DNA of 64,000 nt from contig CALUQR010000004.1 of assembly GCA_944322965.1 (NCBI GenBank), positions 1-64,000 on the forward strand. The letters are read 5' to 3'. Position 1 is the first letter of the stretch, and each line of letters starts with the position of its first letter. This document shows, in pieces, positions 26,035 to 34,652 of this stretch. Position numbers and translations under genes: made by a program. Below the pieces are notes generated by a model, which saw nothing but the letters and a program-made list of their open reading frames with translations, did not search any database and was not told the origin of the DNA. The stretch is from Vulcanimicrobiota bacterium. GTDB taxonomy: Bacteria; Vulcanimicrobiota; Xenobia; Xenobiales; Xenobiaceae.

Positions 26035-26349
26035 TTAGCGGACCTGTAAGATCTTAGAGAAGCCCGAAATATCAAAGATCTCTTTTACGACCTCGTTGGC
26101 GTTGACGACCGCCACCTCTACCCCGGCCCCTAAACTCTTCTTGGCCATCAATAAGACCCGCAGACCGGCGCTAGAGATATAGTCCACGCCCCCAAAGTCG
26201 AAGGTCAGAGAGCGACAGTTGCCCATAGCCTCCTTGAGAGCCGACTCCACCTCCGAAGCGGAATTGTTACCAAACCGACCCCGCAAGACTAAAACCACAT
26301 CCTTAGCCCCACTCCCCTCAGCCGGAACGAACTGCGTCGTGATCTCCAT
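26035..26349 (-). CDS. STAS-domain anti-sigma factor antagonist
   Basis: 104 residues from ATG 26349, which has GGAGGG ten bases upstream; an upstream in-frame TTG overlaps that ribosome site and is unlikely. The SpoIIAA/RsbV phosphorylation site is present (DYISSAGLRVLLMAKK; one of the serines at ~57-58). In the family, the unphosphorylated form binds the HATPase partner and releases its target. Paired with the SpoIIE/HATPase protein, it forms a compact partner-switch unit. No sigma factor is adjacent, so the output is not visible here. Confidence 0.9.
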   Translation of the reverse strand: MEITTQFVPAEGSGAKDVVLVLRGRFGNNSASEVESALKEAMGNCRSLTFDFGGVDYISSAGLRVLLMAKKSLGAGVEVAVVNANEVVKEIFDISGFSKILQVR

Positions 26350-26450
26350 ACTAGCTAGACCCTCCAAAAATCAGGAAATACTAACCCACCCTTCCCCTAC
26401 CCTCACCCCTAATTCCTGCCCGCCCCAACTAGAGCGCCCTCCCCCAAGGC

Positions 26451-26482
26451 AAAAAAAGCCGGTCCCTCAAAGACCAGCTTTT
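26451..26482 (-). terminator. tRNA-Tyr terminator
   Basis: On the minus strand AGCTGGTC pairs with GACCGGCT (one G-T pair), followed by seven T. It lies 9 bp after the encoded CCA of tRNA-Tyr. Confidence 0.8.
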
Positions 26483-26490
26483 CTCACTAT

Positions 26491-26577
26491 TGGTGGGCAC
26501 GAAAGGATTCGAACCTCTGTAGCGCGTCGCGCGTCAGATTTACAGTCTGATGCAATTGTCCACTCTGCCACGTACCC
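26491..26577 (-). tRNA. tRNA-Tyr (GUA), CCA encoded
   Basis: Cloverleaf on the minus strand with acceptor GGGTACG/CGTGCCC, anticodon loop CTGTAAA giving GUA, a long variable arm (CGCGCGACGCGCT) as in bacterial tRNA-Tyr, and T arm AGAGG/CCTTT. The 3' CCA is in the DNA, unlike the four-tRNA operon. Confidence 0.95.
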
Positions 26578-26588
26578 GCAACGAGTGC

Positions 26589-26617
26589 ATTATACCCACC
26601 TGGCGCTATTTAGTCAA
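26589..26617 (-). promoter_or_regulatory. tRNA-Tyr promoter
   Basis: On the minus strand TTGACT, 17-bp spacer, TATAAT, 12 bp upstream of the tRNA. Matches the other tRNA promoter exactly in both boxes and spacing. Confidence 0.9.
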
Positions 26618-26793
26618 GGGGTGGCTCTGGCGGCAGCCAGAGTCAATTCGGAATTCGGAATGCGTAATGCGGAATTGAGGGGGAGCCGCCGGAGGCGGCA
26701 ATGCGTAATGCGGAATTGAGGGGACGCGGCGAGGAGGGAGGGCGTGTCTCTAACTTTAGTTTCGCGGTGGGTGAGGGGCGAGATGGCAAGGAC

Positions 26794-27027
26794 TTAGTTT
26801 CTGGCTGGTTCCGGGAGAGGCATGGCTTGGGGGAAAAATTGTCTTGGATGTGCGGCGCGGGGCCCGCGCCGCGGTCTCATTGGACAAACGTCCTAAAGAC
26901 CTCTATCAAATGATGTAACACAAATGAAGCCCCGGGCGTCAGAACCAAAGCGTCAAAAAGGCAGTGAAACTGCCAGCGATTTTTCCATAGGTCAAGTTAT
27001 TCTCGGATCTGATAAGCCACTAACAAG
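26794..27027 (-). mobile_element. MITE-like palindromic element, copy 4 (reversed)
   Basis: The complement reads from CTTGTTAGTGGCTTATC through TTTGTGTTACATC, the TTTAGGACG/TTTGTCCAAT core, a GCGGCGCGGGCCCCGCGCC-type stem and the right end AAGACAATTTTTCCCCC. It is the only copy with the core in this orientation, though the flanking arrays keep the usual left/right polarity. Confidence 0.7.
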
Positions 27028-27225
27028 AGCCATCTAATTCCGAACTATGCATTACGAATTCCGAATTACTCTAATTCCGAATTACGCATTAAGCATTCCG
27101 AATCGCGCTAGCCGCCGTTCCGGCGGATAGCGCGATTCTTCCCTATGCCAAGTTATTCCCGGAACTGCTACGCCACTAACAAAAGCCGCTTAATTCCGAA
27201 TTACGAATTACGAATTCCGCATTAC

Positions 27226-27284
27226 GATTTCCCCCAAGCATTGCCAGCCGCCGGAGGCGGCTGGCAATGCTTGGGGGAAATCGT
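27226..27284. repeat. Perfect 28-bp-arm hairpin with GGA apex
   Basis: The two 28-base arms are exact complements around GGA. The inner part is the family stem GCCAGCCGCC; the outer part (CGATTTCCCCCAAGC) is not shared with other hairpins. It lies 67 bp upstream of the PTS start codon and has no T-run. Confidence 0.9.
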
Positions 27285-27351
27285 ATAACTGTGCGGAAAA
27301 GGGGTGTTTGTAGATTGGTATATATAAGTTCAAGGGAGTGAAATAAATCTG

Positions 27352-29928
27352 GTGAGCGATCTTGCTATAGCTCTATACGCCCCTCTTTCGGGGCAGACCA
27401 TCGATTTAGAGTCTGTACCCGATCCCGTCTTTGCTACCAAGATGGTAGGCGACGGGGTAGCCATCGATCCCACCTCGCAGGTCTTATTGGCCCCTTGTGA
27501 TGGGGTGGTGACCATGATCCACGAGTCCCATCACGCTTTGACCTTAAAGCACGCCAGCGGCCTAGAGATCCTTATGCACATCGGTCTCGATACGGTGATG
27601 CTCAAGAGTCAAGGTTTTACCCCTAAAGTCAAGGTGGGCGACTCGGTAACGCGCGGTCAGGAATTGATCGCCTTCGATGTGGCTGCGATCGCCGAAAAGG
27701 CCCGCAGTTTAATAAGTTTAGTCTTAGTAACTAATACGGAGCTGGTCTCCAAGTTAGAGATTATGCCCGGCCTCAAGCGGGCGGGTCAAGATCTCTTGCT
27801 CAGCGCCTCCCTCGTGAGCGCTAAGGAGGGCGCTTCCAGCGAGGGCGAAGCGCTCAGTATCACCTCCGAGCCGGTAGTAGTCCCCAATCCGCAGGGTCTG
27901 CACGCCCGTCCGGCGGCCGTCTTAGCTAATTTGGCCAAGCGCTTCCGCTCCAATATCCAGCTCTTGCGGGGCGAGCAATTTGCCAATTGTAAGAGCGTAG
28001 TAGCTCTCATGAGCTTACAAGTCTTACATAACGAAGTGGTGCGCTTTAGAGCCAGCGGTCCCGACGCCCAGGAGGCCCTCAGCGCTCTGAGCGAAGCTTT
28101 GGCCAGCGGTTTAGGCGAGAAGCCCGCTACCGCCGGCAGCGCCGGTACCCAGGCCCAGCCCGACATCAATAACGCCGCCCAGCCGATGACGACCGTCGGC
28201 CCTCTGGCCCCGCCCTTAGAGAATCCCACCCGTCCCGATACCGAGAATTTACTCCACGCCACCCCGGCCGCCCCGGGTCTGGCCGTCGGTCAGATCTTCC
28301 AGCTGCGCCATCAGGAGTACGAGGTCCGCGAGGAAGGTCAAAATCCCGAGGTCGAGGCTGAAGCTCTGCGCCAAGCTTTAGGGAAGGCTAAGAGCGAGTT
28401 AGAGCTCTTAGAGGTCAATATGAAGGCCAAAGCCGATCCCAATAAGGCGGGCATCTTCGCCGCCCACCGGGAACTTTTGGAAGATCCCGATCTGGTAGAG
28501 CCGGCCTTAGCTACGATCAATCAAGGTAAGAGCGCCGCCTGGGCCTGGCGCCAAGCCTATCAGAGCCAAGCGGAGCGCCTCTCGCAACTGAGCCACGAAC
28601 TGATGGCCGCCCGAGCTACCGACGTCCGCGACGTGGGGGAGCGCGTCTTGCGCCTCTTAGTAGGTGAAGCGCCGCTCAAACACGATTTCCCGGAGAATGC
28701 CATCTTAGTAGCCGAAGAGTTGACCCCCTCTGATACGGCCACCTTAGACCGGGCCAAAGTAGTGGGCTTTGCCACCCTCTTAGGGGGCGCCACCTCCCAC
28801 GTAGCCATTTTAGCCCGCTCCCTCAATATGCCCGCTCTAGCCGGGATCAGCCCCCAAGCGCTGACCATCCCCAACGGTACCCCGGCCATCTTAGACGGCG
28901 GCCAAGGTACTTTAGAGCTCCATCCCAGTCATGAGCGCTTCCAAGAGGCCCAGGAGAAGTTAAAAGCCCGCTTAGAGCGCCAAAAGGAGCTCTTGGCCCA
29001 CGCTAAAGAGCCCGCCCGCTTGAGCGACGGCCCGGTCATCGAAGTGGCGGCCAACGTGGGCTCGGTAGCCGATACGGAACAGGCCGCTAGTTTAGGGGCG
29101 GACGGGGTCGGCCTCTTGCGCAGCGAGTTCCTCTTCTTAGCGCGCACCACCCCGCCCAGCGAAGATGAGCAGGCGGAGATCTACGCCCAATGCGCCCGCA
29201 ACGTGGGCCCTGAGCAGACCCTCATCGTGCGCACCTTAGACGTAGGCGGCGATAAGCCCCTGCCCTATCTGCCTTTACCTAAGGAAGATAACCCCTTCTT
29301 GGGGGTGCGCGGTCTGCGCCTCTCCCTGCGCCGTCCCGATCTCTTGCGCACCCAGTTCCGCGCCATCCTGCGGGCGGCCGGGTTAGCGAAGATCAAGGTT
29401 ATGTTGCCCATGGTGACCACTATTGACGAGTACCGTCAAGCCCGGGCTATCTTCGATGAAGAGTGTCAGAAGTTGGGTACTAAGGCGCCTTTAGGGATTA
29501 TGATCGAGGTCCCGGCGGCGGCTCTGATGGCGGAGGTTCTGGCCCAAGAGGTAGAGTTCTTCTCGATTGGGACTAACGATCTGACCCAGTACGCCACGGC
29601 TATCGACCGCGGCCATCCCCAGTTGGCCAATCTGGCCGACGGCCTCCATCCCGCCGTCTTGCGTTTAATTAAGATGACGACCGACGGGGCCCACAAGTAC
29701 CAGCGGCCGGTGGGGGTTTGCGGCGGTATAGGCGGCGATCTCCAAGCTACGGCCATCTTAGTGGGCTTAGGGGTAGACGAGTTGAGCGTAGCCGCCCCGG
29801 CCATCCCGGCCATTAAAGATCGCATCCGCCATTTGAGCCTCAGCCAGTGTCAGGAGTTGGCGGCCCAAGCCTTGGCCTGTGCGGACGCGCAGGCCGTACG
29901 CGCCTTGCAAGAGGGAGTGGAAGAATGA
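27352..29928 (+). CDS. PTS EIIA(Glc)-HPr-enzyme I fusion
   Basis: 858 residues uniting three soluble PTS proteins. EIIA-Glc domain (1-~150) with VFATKMVGDGVAI and phosphoryl His76 (EILMHIGLDTVML); HPr domain (~174-260) with His184 (NPQGLHARPAA); enzyme I (~300-858) with phosphoryl His483 (LLGGATSHVAILAR) and Cys790 (GVCGG) in the PEP-binding barrel. It carries phosphate from PEP to the IIB domain of the next gene. Start GTG 27352 follows AGGGAG at 13 bp. The downstream IICB gene overlaps by ATGA. All active residues are present, so the fusion should be functional. Such multiphosphoryl-transfer proteins are known for glucose/GlcNAc and fructose systems. Confidence 0.95.
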   Translation: MSDLAIALYAPLSGQTIDLESVPDPVFATKMVGDGVAIDPTSQVLLAPCDGVVTMIHESHHALTLKHASGLEILMHIGLDTVMLKSQGFTPKVKVGDSVTRGQELIAFDVAAIAEKARSLISLVLVTNTELVSKLEIMPGLKRAGQDLLLSASLVSAKEGASSEGEALSITSEPVVVPNPQGLHARPAAVLANLAKRFRSNIQLLRGEQFANCKSVVALMSLQVLHNEVVRFRASGPDAQEALSALSEALASGLGEKPATAGSAGTQAQPDINNAAQPMTTVGPLAPPLENPTRPDTENLLHATPAAPGLAVGQIFQLRHQEYEVREEGQNPEVEAEALRQALGKAKSELELLEVNMKAKADPNKAGIFAAHRELLEDPDLVEPALATINQGKSAAWAWRQAYQSQAERLSQLSHELMAARATDVRDVGERVLRLLVGEAPLKHDFPENAILVAEELTPSDTATLDRAKVVGFATLLGGATSHVAILARSLNMPALAGISPQALTIPNGTPAILDGGQGTLELHPSHERFQEAQEKLKARLERQKELLAHAKEPARLSDGPVIEVAANVGSVADTEQAASLGADGVGLLRSEFLFLARTTPPSEDEQAEIYAQCARNVGPEQTLIVRTLDVGGDKPLPYLPLPKEDNPFLGVRGLRLSLRRPDLLRTQFRAILRAAGLAKIKVMLPMVTTIDEYRQARAIFDEECQKLGTKAPLGIMIEVPAAALMAEVLAQEVEFFSIGTNDLTQYATAIDRGHPQLANLADGLHPAVLRLIKMTTDGAHKYQRPVGVCGGIGGDLQATAILVGLGVDELSVAAPAIPAIKDRIRHLSLSQCQELAAQALACADAQAVRALQEGVEE

Positions 29929-31820
29929 ATTTCATGAAGCGCGCCTTTGCGGTCATGCAGCAGTTGGGGAAGGCCCTCATGCTGCCGGTAGCCGTCTTGC
30001 CCGTAGCCGGTATCCTCTTAGGGGTCGGCTCTTCGAAGTACGGTTGGATCCCGGAGAAGGTGGGGGGCCTCCTCCAAAAAGGGGTCAATATCTTTACTAG
30101 TCTCCCCATGCTCATCGCTTTGGGGGTGACTATCTTACAGATCATGGCCAAGTCGGGCGACGTGATCTTTACTAACCTACCCCTCCTCTTCGCTATCGGA
30201 GTGGCCTTAGGGCTGACCAATAATGACGGCGTCTCCGCTTTGGCGGCGGCGGTCGGTTATATGGTGATGAATGCCACCTTGGGGGTCATGGCCCAGGTGC
30301 GCGGTTTAGACCATCTAGTCTTCTGCGCCGATTGCGGAGGGATCCTAGCCGATAAGAGCGTGCGGGTCACCACCTCCATTATGGGGATCACAAGCGTCGA
30401 TACGGGCGTCTTTGGAGGTATTATCATCGGTCTCATCACCGGTTACCTCTTCAATAAGTACTACCGCATCTCGCTGCCCCCCTACTTAGGCTTCTTCGGG
30501 GGCAAGCGTTTTGTGCCCATCGTCACCGCCGGAGCGGCCATCTTGACCGGTATCGTCCTCAGTTACATTTGGCCTCCGGTAGGCGCCCTCATTTTGGAAG
30601 TGGGTAACTGGGCGGCCGATGAGAATCCGCGCATGGCGGCCACCCTCTACGGGGTTGTGGAGCGCGTCCTCTTGCCCTTCGGCTTGCACCACATTTGGAA
30701 CGCCCCCTTCTTCTTCCAGATGGGTAGCTTCACCGCTCCCGACGGCACTATAGCCCAAGGCGACATCACTCGCTTCTTTAAGGGCGACCCCACGGCGGGC
30801 ATTCTGGGCGGCGGCTTCTTAACTAAGATGTGGGGCCTCCCGGCGGCGGCGATCGCTATGTGGCACTGCGCTAAGCCTGAGAATAAGGTCCAGGTGGGCG
30901 GTATTATGGTCTCCGCCGCGCTGACCTCCTTCTTGACGGGTATTACCGAGCCCATCGAGTTCTCGTTCCTCTTTGTGGCCCCCCTCCTCTACGCCATCCA
31001 CGCCGTCTTGACGGGTACGGCCTTCTTTATGATGAATGTGGTCGACGCCCACATGGGCTTCACCTTCTCCCAAGGTTTTATCGACTATATCCTCTATTTC
31101 CGCAACGATCAGAACCCTCTGGTCGTGCTCTGGTTAGGCCCCATCTATGCGGCCGTCTACTATACCGTCTTCCGAGTGGTAATTACCGCTTTCGATCTGC
31201 CCACCCCGGGTAGAGAGAAGGTAGCCTTAGCTAGCGAGGGTCAATTGAGCGCCTCCCAGCGGGCGGCGGACGTAGTAGCCGCTTTAGGCGGCCGCGCCAA
31301 CTTGAGCGGTTTAGATGCCTGTATCACCCGCTTGCGGGTTATCGTCAAAGATCCCAGCAAGGTCTTGCCCGATACTTTGAAGGCTTTAGGGGCTACGGGA
31401 GTCGTAAGCGCGGGCAATAATGTCCAGGCTATCTTCGGGACGGCTTCGGAGAATTTGAAGTCCGATATTGAAGATTACCTGCGCAGCGACGCCGGCTCTC
31501 AAGAGAGCGCCTTACCTACTCCGGGCGAATTGGCCAGCGCCCAAGCGGCCCCTACCCCGGTGGAGGTCAGCCCCCAGATCCGGCAGAAGGCGGACTCTTT
31601 CCTCAGGCTCGTTGGCGGCCCGGGCAATATAGAAGAGGCCCATCTGGTAGCCCTCACCCGCGTGGCCTTCCGTCTGAAGCAGCCCCAGCTCTTGCAGGCT
31701 GAGAATTTACAAGCCCAACACTTCTTAGTGATGGATCTCGGCCAGGGGCGCTACCACTGGCTCTGCTCTTTGGAGGAGGCCGCTCCTTTAGCCCAGGCTT
31801 TGCGTGAGTCAGAGGTATGA
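29925..31820 (+). CDS. ptsG: PTS glucose-type transporter, EIICB with extra C-terminal domain
   Basis: 631 residues from ATG 29925, coupled to the EIIA-HPr-EI stop by ATGA. The IIC domain (1-~385) has about ten membrane helices and the PtsG signatures LPPYLGFFGGKRFVPI, PFGLHHIWNAPFFFQ and TSFLTGITEPIEFSF. The IIB domain (~435-515) carries phospho-Cys466 (LDACITRLRV). A third segment (~545-631; SFLRLVGGPGNIEEAHLVA, LTRVAFRLK) looks like a second IIB fold in which the Cys is replaced. Glucose is more likely than GlcNAc by similarity of the IIC signatures, but this is inference. tlyA follows, again by ATGA overlap. Confidence 0.92.
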   Translation: MNFMKRAFAVMQQLGKALMLPVAVLPVAGILLGVGSSKYGWIPEKVGGLLQKGVNIFTSLPMLIALGVTILQIMAKSGDVIFTNLPLLFAIGVALGLTNNDGVSALAAAVGYMVMNATLGVMAQVRGLDHLVFCADCGGILADKSVRVTTSIMGITSVDTGVFGGIIIGLITGYLFNKYYRISLPPYLGFFGGKRFVPIVTAGAAILTGIVLSYIWPPVGALILEVGNWAADENPRMAATLYGVVERVLLPFGLHHIWNAPFFFQMGSFTAPDGTIAQGDITRFFKGDPTAGILGGGFLTKMWGLPAAAIAMWHCAKPENKVQVGGIMVSAALTSFLTGITEPIEFSFLFVAPLLYAIHAVLTGTAFFMMNVVDAHMGFTFSQGFIDYILYFRNDQNPLVVLWLGPIYAAVYYTVFRVVITAFDLPTPGREKVALASEGQLSASQRAADVVAALGGRANLSGLDACITRLRVIVKDPSKVLPDTLKALGATGVVSAGNNVQAIFGTASENLKSDIEDYLRSDAGSQESALPTPGELASAQAAPTPVEVSPQIRQKADSFLRLVGGPGNIEEAHLVALTRVAFRLKQPQLLQAENLQAQHFLVMDLGQGRYHWLCSLEEAAPLAQALRESEV

Positions 31821-32641
31821 AGGAAGAGAAGGTACGTTTAGACCTCCTCTTAGTGGAGCGGGCCTTAGTCTCCACGCGGGAGAAGGCCAAGGCCTTACTG
31901 ATGAGCGGGCAGGTCTGGGTAGACGGGGTGCGCCGCGATAAGGCGGGCCAGCTAGTCTCCCCGCAGGCGGAGGTGGAGATTAGGGGTCGGGGCCTCCCCT
32001 TCGCTAGCCGTGGGGGCCTAAAGTTAGAGAAGGCGCTACAGGCCTTCGCTTTGGACCCCCAGGGTCTGAGCGTTATCGATTTGGGGGCCTCTACGGGCGG
32101 TTTTACCGACTGCCTTTTAAAGGCCGGGGCTTCCCTAGTCTACGCGGTCGACGTGGGCAAGGGCCTCTTAGATTATAAGTTGCGCCAGGATGAGCGGGTG
32201 GTAGTTATGGACCGCACTAACGCCCGTTACTTAGAGCCCCAGGACTTTAGGGGTCCGGTCGACCTTATCAGTATGGACCTCTCCTTTATCTCTTTGCGCT
32301 TAGTCCTGCCGGCCGCGAAGCGTCTCCTCCAGCCCCAGGGGAGGATCGTGCCCCTAATTAAGCCCCAATTTGAGGCCGGTCCGGAGAAGTTGGGTAAGGG
32401 CGGGGTAGTGCGCAATCCGGAGGTCCACGTCCAGGTCTTAGAGGGCTTTTGGGACTTCTGCCAAGCGGAGGGGTTGGCCCTCTACGGTCTGACCTTCTCC
32501 CCTATCAAGGGACCGGCGGGCAATATCGAGTATTTAGCCTGTCTGGGGCTCTTAGGTTCCACCTTGCGGGCGGGAGAGGAAGAGTTCCCGCGCCAGGGTA
32601 TAAGGGCTTTAGTAGCCCAGGCTTGGGAGAAGGCCCAGTAG
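31817..32641 (+). CDS. tlyA: TlyA family rRNA 2'-O-methyltransferase
   Basis: 274 residues. N-terminal S4 RNA-binding domain (RLDLLLVERALVSTREKA) and FtsJ-type methyltransferase (VIDLGASTGGFTDCLLKAGA, then DLISMDLSFISLRLVLP). TlyA methylates cytidine 2'-hydroxyls in 16S and/or 23S rRNA; older annotations call it hemolysin. The start overlaps the ptsG stop by 4 bp, so it shares the PTS transcript though no functional link is evident. No terminator separates it from mlaD, which starts 36 bp later. Confidence 0.93.
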   Translation: MKEEKVRLDLLLVERALVSTREKAKALLMSGQVWVDGVRRDKAGQLVSPQAEVEIRGRGLPFASRGGLKLEKALQAFALDPQGLSVIDLGASTGGFTDCLLKAGASLVYAVDVGKGLLDYKLRQDERVVVMDRTNARYLEPQDFRGPVDLISMDLSFISLRLVLPAAKRLLQPQGRIVPLIKPQFEAGPEKLGKGGVVRNPEVHVQVLEGFWDFCQAEGLALYGLTFSPIKGPAGNIEYLACLGLLGSTLRAGEEEFPRQGIRALVAQAWEKAQ

Positions 32642-32677
32642 GTAGCCTATAGAGTTTTAGTCGAGAGTGGAGAGAGG

Positions 32678-33742
32678 ATGAGCAAAGAGGCAAAAATCGG
32701 AGCGGCGGTCATCTTAGGTCTAGCTTTGCTCTTTTTCTTCGCTCCTTCGGGCGACGGACGCAATAATGGCCTCTTTGCTAACCGTTACCAGTTGGTCTTT
32801 AAGGAGGTACCGGGCTTAGAGGTCAATGGCAACGTCAAGATGGCGGGGGTCGATATAGGTTACGTGACCGATCTCGATTTTTGTACCCCCCAGGACCGCA
32901 AGATCTTCGGTCCCGACGCCAACGTGGTGGTCAGTATCGCCACCGATTTCTATCGCGACATACCGGTAGATAGCAGCGCGGGGGTGGTGACCGTCTCCTC
33001 TAGCCTCTTGTGGTTAGAGATTACGCCCGGCATCTCAGAAAAGTCTTTAGAGAGCGGCACTAAGGTGCGTCTGCGCTCTATCCCCAGCGCGGGGGGCGGC
33101 TTAGCCAACGTCCAGGTAGAGCCTTTGCGCCGCTTGCAAGGTCAGTTGCGAGAAGTGCGCAAGTTGGCCCAAGATAAGCGCATGCGCAATACGATCCTCG
33201 ACATGGCGGCCAACGCCCGTTTCTTGAGTAATGAGCTGCGCATCGTCAGTAAGGATACGAATCGCTATTTGGCCTTAGCTTACGACTCTTTAGATAGTTA
33301 CGACCGTCAGATAGTCGATCAATTAGAGCGCTTCGACTTACAGATCGCCCAGAGCCGCGAGACTTTAAGTAAGCTTACCGCCACTACCAAGAGCAAGAGT
33401 TCCCAATGGCGCCAGCAAAGCGAAGAGTTAAATAATAAGCTTCACAATTTAGGTCAACTGGCGGTAGCGGAGACGGAGCGCTATCGCCACTTAAGCGCCC
33501 AAGCGGAGGAGCGCCTCACCCAAGTTGGCAATCCTCAAATAGTAGCCAAACTCCACCGCGCCGCCCGCAAGAGCCGGGAATACGCCCAGATAGCCGAAGA
33601 CTTACATTACATCACTAGCGAACCTTCCACCCAAGAGGCTCTAAAAGGCATGGCTGCTAAGTACAAAGACCAAGCCAAATCGATAGACGACCTCTTACGC
33701 AAAATAGAAAGCATTATACCCGGCTCTATTCCGGAGGAATAG
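32678..33742 (+). CDS. MlaD-like MCE-domain lipid-transport protein
   Basis: 354 residues. One N-terminal transmembrane anchor (IGAAVILGLALLFFFA), then an MCE domain (~38-120; YQLVFKEVPGLEVNGNVKMA, GVDIGYV) and a long helical region (~150-345). MCE proteins form hexameric channels that bind lipids between the inner and outer membranes. No permease or ATPase gene (mlaE/mlaF) is next to it. GAGG precedes ATG 32678. The last codons (SIIPGSIPEE) and stop form one arm, the apex and part of the other arm of a perfect 21-bp-arm hairpin, so repeat DNA defines the C-terminus. Confidence 0.87.
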   Translation: MSKEAKIGAAVILGLALLFFFAPSGDGRNNGLFANRYQLVFKEVPGLEVNGNVKMAGVDIGYVTDLDFCTPQDRKIFGPDANVVVSIATDFYRDIPVDSSAGVVTVSSSLLWLEITPGISEKSLESGTKVRLRSIPSAGGGLANVQVEPLRRLQGQLREVRKLAQDKRMRNTILDMAANARFLSNELRIVSKDTNRYLALAYDSLDSYDRQIVDQLERFDLQIAQSRETLSKLTATTKSKSSQWRQQSEELNNKLHNLGQLAVAETERYRHLSAQAEERLTQVGNPQIVAKLHRAARKSREYAQIAEDLHYITSEPSTQEALKGMAAKYKDQAKSIDDLLRKIESIIPGSIPEE

Positions 33743-33757
33743 AGCCGGGTATAATGC
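33713..33757. repeat. Perfect 21-bp-arm hairpin with GGA apex over the mlaD stop
   Basis: The left arm is coding sequence of the mlaD-like gene and the right arm is its exact complement. The apex GGA lies in the final Glu codons and the stop TAG is in the right arm. No T-run follows, so it is not a classical terminator. Confidence 0.9.
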
Positions 33758-34652
33758 GGAATTCGGAGGGCGCTAGCCGCCGGAACGGCGGCTAGCAATG
33801 CGGAATGCTTAATTCGTAATTCGGAATTGGGGAAGTAGGGCGCCGCCTGAGGGCGGCAGCTTAAGTTGCTGCTTGTTAGTGACTTGGCGGATCCGAGAAT
33901 CGCTTGGCCTATGAGAGAATCGTCGGCTTCGCCAAATCTAATTCGTAATGCGGAATGCATAGTTCGGAATTAAATGGCTCTTGTTAGTGGATTGGCAAAT
34001 CCGAAAATAACTTAGCCTATGGGAAAATCGCTGGCAGTTTCACTGCCTTTTTAGCGCTTTGGTTCTGGCGTCCAGATCCTCATTTGTGTTCTGTTACCGG
34101 AATGAGGCCTTTAGGGCGTTTGTCCAATGAGACCGCGGCGCGGGCCCCGCGCCGCACATCCCCAGCGATTTTCTCCCAGCCAAGCCACTCACGGAATCAG
34201 CCGGTCATTTCCCCAGCCCCCTCGCCCCTCACCCACTGCCGAAACCAAGGTTAGCGCCATAACTTTCCCCACTGTCAGGCGCTTCCTCAATTCCGAATTC
34301 CGCCCTCCTAATTCCGAATTGCTTTTCCCCCCGCCGCGCCGCCCCTAATTCCGCATTACGCATTTCTAATTCCCAATTTATCTGGCGGCCGGAGGCTGCC
34401 AGATAAGCGCATTCCGAACTCCTAATTACGAATTGTTCCTCCATCTCGCCCCTCACCCACCGCGAAACTAAAGTTAGAGACACGCCCTCCCTCCTCGCCG
34501 CGTCCCCTCAATTACGCATTACGAATTCCTAATTCCGCATTACCTTCCCTCGCCTCTAAGTTCTGCTGAAACCAAAGTTAGCGCCAGAACCTTTGTCCTG
34601 CGGCAACCCACTACCTCAATTACGCATTCCTAATTCCTAATTCCGAATTGCC
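33758..34652. repeat. Repeat island 6 (between convergent mlaD-like and MFS genes)
   Basis: KCGKAAT array, a GCTAGCCGCCG/CGGCGGCTAGC hairpin (33772-33796), array, a CCGCC hairpin, solo half-element (33868-33925), array, full palindromic element (33980-34210), three GAAAC(T/C)AAAGTTAG-type blocks (~34243, ~34452, ~34568), alternating ATTMCGM arrays, a TATCTGGCGGCC hairpin with GGA apex (~34379-34405), and a final array that carries the MFS stop. No gene is seen in this 887-bp gap. Confidence 0.85.
33980..34210 (+). mobile_element. MITE-like palindromic element, copy 5
   Basis: Left end CTTGTTAGTGGATTGG ... AAAATCG, a TGGCAGTTTCACTGCC hairpin, TTTGTGTTCTGTTACC, core GAATGAGGCCTTTAGGGCG and TTTGTCCAATGAGACC, a GCGGCGCGGGCCCCGCGCC stem and right end AGCGATTTTCTCCCAGCC. 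Confidence 0.7.

Larger units (their letters stand above)
26640..27284. repeat. Repeat island 5 (upstream of the PTS genes)
   Basis: KCGKAAT arrays (26644-26677, 26699-26717) around a GCCGCC-GGA-GGCGGC hairpin; the GAAACTAAAGTTAG block in reverse (~26746-26759); a full palindromic element in reverse orientation (26794-27027); ATTMCGM arrays (27033-27102); an imperfect CGCGCTAGCCGCC hairpin (27103-27135); a solo half-element in reverse (~27136-27180); another array (27186-27225); and a perfect hairpin with 28-bp arms and GGA apex (27226-27284). No gene is seen in 26618-27351. Confidence 0.85.

Noticed and set aside
33713-33757. Intrinsic terminator of the mlaD-like gene
   Set aside because: The stem is strong but no T-run follows; it fits the GGA-hairpin family instead.
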